Assembly: GCF_002591895.1 (NCBI RefSeq)
Contig: NZ_NISX01000007.1
Location: 62,001 to 126,000, forward strand
From: Lacimicrobium alkaliphilum
GTDB lineage: Bacteria > Pseudomonadota > Gammaproteobacteria > Enterobacterales > Alteromonadaceae
Length of the DNA stretch: 64,000 nucleotides
Direction: 5' to 3'
Numbering within the stretch: the stretch's first letter is position 1; each line of letters begins with the position of its first letter. Shown here piece by piece: positions 59,767-64,000 of this stretch. The translations under genes were made by a program, and so were the position numbers. The notes under the pieces were generated by a model. The model was not told where the DNA came from, did no database searches, and worked only from the letters and a program-made list of their open reading frames with translations.

Positions 59767-60909
59767 GTGAGCTTGAACGATCCGATGATAAGTCCCGATA
59801 TTCCCTCTCCCTGTTACGTGCTCGAAGAGGCGCGCCTGCAGGCGAATCTGCAACTTATGCAAAAAGTGCAGGAACAGGCCGGTGTCAGCATTATTCTGGC
59901 CCTGAAGGGCTTTTCTATGTGGGCGGCCTTCCCGCTTGTGGGCCAGTACCTTCAGGGCTGTACCGCCAGCTCTGTCTGGGAGGCCAAGCTTGCTAAATTT
60001 GAGATGGGAAAAGAAGTACATGCTTACTCACCAGCCTATAAACAGGCTGATATCGACGATTTGATCGGGCTGGTTAATCATATTTCCTTTAACAGCCTGA
60101 GTCAGTGGCAGCGCTACCGGCAACAGGTCGCCGATGCCGGCATTTCGATGGGGCTACGGATTAACCCCGAACACCGGGAAGCCGATACCGAACTCTATGA
60201 TCCGAGCGCACCCGGCTCGCGGCTGGGCGTGCGCAGCAGCGAGCTGGATGGCGTGGATTTAAGCGGCATCGAAGGTTTTCACGTACATAATCTTTGTGAA
60301 TGCGACTCTTTTGCTGCCGAGCGCACCCTGCAGGCCGTAGAGAAGCGTTTTGGTCAGTACCTGCACAAGCTTAAATGGCTGAACCTCGGAGGCGGTCATC
60401 TGATGACCCGTGAGGGCTATGATGTGGAGCATCTGATACGCACCCTGAAAACCTTCAGAGAAAAGTATGAGCTCGATATTATTCTTGAACCGGGGTCGGC
60501 AGTGGCCTGGCAAACAGGGCCGCTGGTAGCCGAAGTGGTTGATATTGTTGAGAATGAAGGGCCTATCGCGATACTGGATATTTCCGCTACCGCGCATATG
60601 CCGGATGTGCTGGAAATGCCCTATCGCCCCGCGGTGCGCGGTGCCGGCCTTGCCGGGGAAAAGGGCTTTGATTATAAACTCGGTGGTAATTCCTGTCTGG
60701 CTGGCGATGTGATCGATACGTACAGCTTTGATCATCAGCTGGAGGTGGGTGAACGGATTATCTTTGAGGATATGATCCACTACACCATGGTCAAAACCAG
60801 CTTCTTTAACGGCGTTGAGCACCCTTCTATCGGTATACTGCACAAAGACGGTCAATTCGAGCTGGTGCGTAAATTTGAGTACGAGGATTTTCGCGACAAG
60901 CTGTCCTGA
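59767..60909 (+). CDS. nspC: Carboxynorspermidine decarboxylase
   Basis: Fold-type III PLP decarboxylase of 380 residues that converts carboxynorspermidine or carboxyspermidine to norspermidine or spermidine. Lys47 in ILALKGFSMWA is the PLP lysine; GFHVHNLCECDSF, LNLGGGHLMTREGYD, LEPGSAVAW and GGNSCLAGDVIDTY are the other active-site stretches. Start is ambiguous: GTG at 59767 sits two bases from AAGGA, while TTG at 59773 has the better eight-base spacing. It is convergent with the acyl-CoA dehydrogenase gene with no gap. Confidence 0.94.
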   Translation: MSLNDPMISPDIPSPCYVLEEARLQANLQLMQKVQEQAGVSIILALKGFSMWAAFPLVGQYLQGCTASSVWEAKLAKFEMGKEVHAYSPAYKQADIDDLIGLVNHISFNSLSQWQRYRQQVADAGISMGLRINPEHREADTELYDPSAPGSRLGVRSSELDGVDLSGIEGFHVHNLCECDSFAAERTLQAVEKRFGQYLHKLKWLNLGGGHLMTREGYDVEHLIRTLKTFREKYELDIILEPGSAVAWQTGPLVAEVVDIVENEGPIAILDISATAHMPDVLEMPYRPAVRGAGLAGEKGFDYKLGGNSCLAGDVIDTYSFDHQLEVGERIIFEDMIHYTMVKTSFFNGVEHPSIGILHKDGQFELVRKFEYEDFRDKLS

Positions 60910-62571
60910 TTAACTCAGTTTTACCAGTGCCCTTTCGACCAGGGCGCTGGCATCAATACTGGCGGGTAATGTGCCATACTGATGATAACCCTGCTCTGTG
61001 AGGCGCGCGTTAACAAACGCCTCAGCAACCCACTCTTCCCCGTAGCTGAGCAATGTCGACGCTTGCCAGGCCAGCGCCAGTTTCTCCATGAGCTGGCGGG
61101 CCCGGCCCTGAAGATCTGATTGTTCAGAAAAAGCGTTCAGTAGGTTATCCAGATACTGATCAAACAGGTGTTGCTTGCCCCGCGCCTGTTCGAATTCTGC
61201 AAACAGGGCCTTGAGGGTATCCGGCTCTTTATTCAGTACCCGCAATAAATCCAGACACTGCACATTTCCGGAGCCTTCCCAGATAGAGTTCACTGGTGCC
61301 TCGCGATATAAACGGCTACAGATGTTTTCATTTACATAGCCTACACCGCCGATACACTCCATGGCCTCAAAGGTATGCTGTACTGCCCGTTTGCAGATCC
61401 AATACTTGCCAATAGAAGTAGCACTGCGGATCAATGAGGCCTGATGCGGGTCCTGTTTATGATCCAGCGCATGGGCGATACGCATAGAGATAGCCAGTGC
61501 AGCTTCCGCTTCGAGGGCCAGATCCGCCAGTACGTTTAACATCAGCGGTTGCTGGTGCAGTGGCTTACCAAACACTTCGCGGCCCGCGGTATGCCAGATG
61601 GCTTCTCTGGCAGCCTGCCCCATCAGGGCACCTGACCCAATCATGCAGTCATAGCGGGTAAGAGCGACCATCTCAATAATGGTGCGCACGCCGCGACCTT
61701 CCTCGTTTAACAGCCAGCCATGGGCACCACGAAACTCAATTTCCGAGCTCGCATTGGACTGATTCCCCAGCTTGTTCTTAAGACGCTGGATATGCAGCGG
61801 ATTCTTGCTGCCATCGGGTCGCCAGCGTGGCACTAAAAAGCAGGACAGCTTGTCATTGGTTTGAGCCAGAACTAAAAAGGCATCACACATAGGCGCACTG
61901 CAAAACCATTTGTGACCTGTCAGGCTATATAACTGTCCAGGCCCGGCTTTACCCACTGGTATTGCGGTTGTGGTATTGGCGCGCACATCGGAGCCGCCCT
62001 GCTTTTCGGTCATCGCCATACCAATGGTAACACCGGTTTTTTCAAAGTACGGCTTATTGTCACCGTCATAACAACAGGAAGTAATCAGCGGCAGCCAGAC
62101 TCTGGCCACATCCGCTTGCTGGACAATGGCCGGTACACTGGCAAAGGTCATGGTCAGCGGGCAGCCTGAACCGGGATCGGCCTGATTATGCAAATAAGCC
62201 ATCGCCGCACGCACCACATGGGTACCACGTTTATTCTCTGTCCAGGGCAAACTGGTATGCCCTGCTTCGATGGCATGAGCCATTAACTGATGATAGGCAG
62301 GGTGATAACTGACCTGATCTATACGGTGGCCAAAACGATCATGGGACTGAAACTCAGGCAATTGTTTATTTGCCTCGAAACCGGCTGACAACAGATTCCC
62401 TCCCACACGTTGTCCGAACTGAGTTAACTTTTCACGGCCCCAGGCACCATCAAAACGTTCAACCCAGTATTGCAGTACCTTGTCTGCACTGTAGGCGTTA
62501 AAATCCTCCAGCGCCGCCGGCTGATTAAACACCTGGTGAGTGGCCGCATAACTGCTGTCAGATTGATTCAT
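60910..62571 (-). CDS. AidB-like acyl-CoA dehydrogenase
   Basis: Flavoprotein of 553 residues close in length and motifs to AidB: AMTEKQGGSDVRANTT and TGHKWFCSAPMCDAFLVLAQ around the flavin, then ECIGGVGYVNENICSRLYREAPVNSIWEG-type stretch with the catalytic glutamate in WEGSGNVQCLDLLR. AidB is induced by alkylation in E. coli, where it binds DNA and has weak isovaleryl-CoA dehydrogenase activity. The start overlaps the preceding gene by 14 bases. Confidence 0.9.
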   Translation of the reverse strand: MNQSDSSYAATHQVFNQPAALEDFNAYSADKVLQYWVERFDGAWGREKLTQFGQRVGGNLLSAGFEANKQLPEFQSHDRFGHRIDQVSYHPAYHQLMAHAIEAGHTSLPWTENKRGTHVVRAAMAYLHNQADPGSGCPLTMTFASVPAIVQQADVARVWLPLITSCCYDGDNKPYFEKTGVTIGMAMTEKQGGSDVRANTTTAIPVGKAGPGQLYSLTGHKWFCSAPMCDAFLVLAQTNDKLSCFLVPRWRPDGSKNPLHIQRLKNKLGNQSNASSEIEFRGAHGWLLNEEGRGVRTIIEMVALTRYDCMIGSGALMGQAAREAIWHTAGREVFGKPLHQQPLMLNVLADLALEAEAALAISMRIAHALDHKQDPHQASLIRSATSIGKYWICKRAVQHTFEAMECIGGVGYVNENICSRLYREAPVNSIWEGSGNVQCLDLLRVLNKEPDTLKALFAEFEQARGKQHLFDQYLDNLLNAFSEQSDLQGRARQLMEKLALAWQASTLLSYGEEWVAEAFVNARLTEQGYHQYGTLPASIDASALVERALVKLS

Positions 62572-63058
62572 CCCGTGACTCTCCCCTGCCGGTTAAACCT
62601 TGTTGTAAATCCAGCGCCAGTGACCCCTTTGGGCGCTCGACCATACGATACAACTCTTGTTCATCATCAAGAACAATAATAGTCGGGGTGTAAAGCAGGT
62701 TAAACCTCTGTGCTAATCCGGATGGATCTTTTTTATCCAGCCCCACGGCGATCAATTGCAACGACTGGAGATCAACCTGTGATCGGTGCAGCAGTTTTAG
62801 TAATCTCGGCACTTCACGCTCGCTGTCATGACACCAGGTGCCCAGAAACACCAGTACAGATTTACCGTATAGTACCTGCATCGCCTGAATCTCTGCATTT
62901 TCAGGAACATAACGTTGATATTCCTGGTTAAACTCAGGGTATTGTGACAACAGTTGTTCAGCCTTAAGCTCACCGGCCAAAGACGATGAATTTGCCTGAT
63001 TGGCCGATAAGCAAGGGCTCAACAGCATTAAAAACAATAGATAAATACCATAGTGCAC
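62558..63058 (-). CDS. Exported thioredoxin-like protein with CxxS motif
   Basis: Protein of 166 residues from the GTG at 63058, which has AAGGGAG eight bases upstream; a longer frame starts at 63091. The signal peptide MHYGIYLLFLMLLSPCLSA targets the periplasm. The thioredoxin-like fold shows VLVFLGTWCHDSEREVPRLLKL, where the second active-site cysteine is replaced by serine (CHDS), and the cis-proline region LLYTPTIIVLD. It may be a monothiol isomerase-like or non-redox protein. It overlaps the AidB-like gene by 14 bases, so the two are likely co-transcribed. Confidence 0.8.
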   Translation of the reverse strand: MHYGIYLLFLMLLSPCLSANQANSSSLAGELKAEQLLSQYPEFNQEYQRYVPENAEIQAMQVLYGKSVLVFLGTWCHDSEREVPRLLKLLHRSQVDLQSLQLIAVGLDKKDPSGLAQRFNLLYTPTIIVLDDEQELYRMVERPKGSLALDLQQGLTGRGESRDESI

Positions 63059-63138
63059 CGCACTGACTCCCTTAGATCTCAGAATACTCACATCATTATG
63101 TGCTGATCACAGGCTGTTATGCACATTAATTATTCTTA

Positions 63139-63160
63139 ATAGCAACCATTATCATTCACA
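63139..63160 (+). promoter_or_regulatory. Probable Fur box
   Basis: The minus-strand reading GTGAATGATAATGGTTGC shares the ATGATAAT core and several flanking bases with the Fur consensus. It lies about 65 bases upstream of a siderophore-type receptor gene. Confidence 0.5.
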
Positions 63161-63222
63161 TGCGTATTAATGTTTGGTACATTGTCGGGTAAATCATTTC
63201 ACTACTCAACACTCCGGAAACC

Positions 63223-64000
63223 ATGAAAAAAACACTGTTATCAATGGCCATCGTATGCGCATTGCCTGCTGCGGCAATGGCACAGGAAGCAACACCAGAC
63301 AAACAAGAGGTAATTGAAAAAGTTGAGGTCGTAGGCAAGCGCAGCCCCTTTGGGGCCACTAAGACCAATACACCTATTGTCGAGCTGGCGCGTACCATTT
63401 CCATCGAAACCTTAACGGATCTGAAACAAAAAGGGGCGTTAAGCCTGTCCCAGAGTGCTACCTATATGGCCGGTGTGACCGGTGAAACCTATGGCTATTC
63501 TACCCGTGTAGATTCAGTGTCATCGCGGGGCCTGGGTATTCCACGTTATCGTGATTCGATTCAGGAACTGTTCGGTAGCTACAACTCAACCCGTGCTGAA
63601 ATCTATACCATGGAGCAGGTGGAACTGCTTAAAGGCCCGGCTTCTGTTCTCTATGGGCAAGGCTCGCCAGGCGGTATTATGAACTACGTGTCGAAAACAC
63701 CGGCACCGGGTAAAGGCAGCGAAGTTGTTCTGCAATACGGTACTTTTGACCGCAAACAGGTCAACCTTGATGTCAACGGCTCTTTGACTGACGACGATAA
63801 GTGGCTTGGGCGGTTCACCGGCATTTACCGGGACGCAGAAGCACAGGTGGATCACGTTACCGACGATACAACAGTGCTGATGCCCTCTGTATCTTACCGG
63901 CCGGATGAAGATACCACTGTCACCGTGATCGGACTGTTTCAGGACACCGACAGCGATACCGCAGCACAGTTTATTCCAGTAGAAGGTACGTTGTTACCGC
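63223..64000 (+). CDS. TonB-dependent siderophore receptor, C-terminus outside window
   Basis: The frame from the ATG at 63223 stays open to the window edge, giving 259 residues. GGAAA lies just upstream of the ATG. A signal peptide (MKKTLLSMAIVCALPAAAMA) is followed by the TonB-box region VIEKVEVVGKRS and a plug domain with LSLSQSATYMAGVTGETYG, SSRGLGIPRYRDSIQEL and VELLKGPASVLYGQGSPGG, the pattern of ferrichrome/hydroxamate-type receptors. The barrel begins but is cut. A Fur-box-like site upstream agrees with iron control. Confidence 0.92.
   Translation, partial: MKKTLLSMAIVCALPAAAMAQEATPDKQEVIEKVEVVGKRSPFGATKTNTPIVELARTISIETLTDLKQKGALSLSQSATYMAGVTGETYGYSTRVDSVSSRGLGIPRYRDSIQELFGSYNSTRAEIYTMEQVELLKGPASVLYGQGSPGGIMNYVSKTPAPGKGSEVVLQYGTFDRKQVNLDVNGSLTDDDKWLGRFTGIYRDAEAQVDHVTDDTTVLMPSVSYRPDEDTTVTVIGLFQDTDSDTAAQFIPVEGTLLP

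Overview
The window looks like a chromosomal segment of a marine-type gammaproteobacterium, most likely order Alteromonadales (Alteromonadaceae-like). This rests on a complete dcw cell-wall/division cluster of gammaproteobacterial type, the rplM-rpsI-petABC-sspAB block, the rsmI/lpoA-yraN-diaA-dolP block, three TonB-dependent receptors, many c-di-GMP proteins and E. coli-like protein sequences. The genus is not decided from sequence alone. No insertion sequence, prophage, CRISPR array or tRNA was recognised.

Layout. 1-18.7 kb (minus strand): mraZ-rsmH-ftsL-ftsI-murE-murF-mraY-murD-ftsW-murG-murC-ddl-ftsQ-ftsA-ftsZ-lpxC and a window-truncated M23 peptidase, mostly with 1-14 nt overlaps. A sigma70-type promoter with three 10-bp-spaced MraZ boxes lies before mraZ. 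18.9-31.6 kb: SapC-like protein, cysteine synthase-like PLP enzyme, msrPQ, a DUF3718-like secreted protein, rnpB, a chemoreceptor behind a good sigma28-type promoter, a degenerate HD-GYP-like protein, then rsmI divergent from lpoA-yraN-diaA-dolP. 32-37 kb: a large TonB-dependent receptor and an exported S9 peptidase. 37.2-42.4 kb: sspBA, petABC and rplM-rpsI on the minus strand.

42.5-48.4 kb holds the most interesting locus: a tetrapyrrole-methylase-fold enzyme of the borosin (peptide-backbone alpha-N-methyltransferase) type, directly followed by a 91-residue protein that resembles a split-borosin precursor. A TPR hybrid histidine kinase and a REC-GGDEF response regulator follow with no visible strong terminator. 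Upstream lies a Fur-box-like palindrome set inside a promoter and a compact three-stem-loop RNA ending in a strong terminator: either a Fur-controlled small RNA or a leader/attenuator of the borosin operon.

48.4-64 kb: a 5'-truncated solute-binding-protein relic, a second TonB receptor, a diguanylate cyclase next to a GGDEF-EAL protein, a solute-binding protein, hemH, an AbgT transporter, the carboxynorspermidine (norspermidine/spermidine) gene pair, an AidB-like acyl-CoA dehydrogenase, a thioredoxin-like protein and the start of a siderophore-type TonB receptor behind a probable Fur box. Two copies of a dispersed imperfect inverted repeat lie at 42.7 and 59.6 kb.
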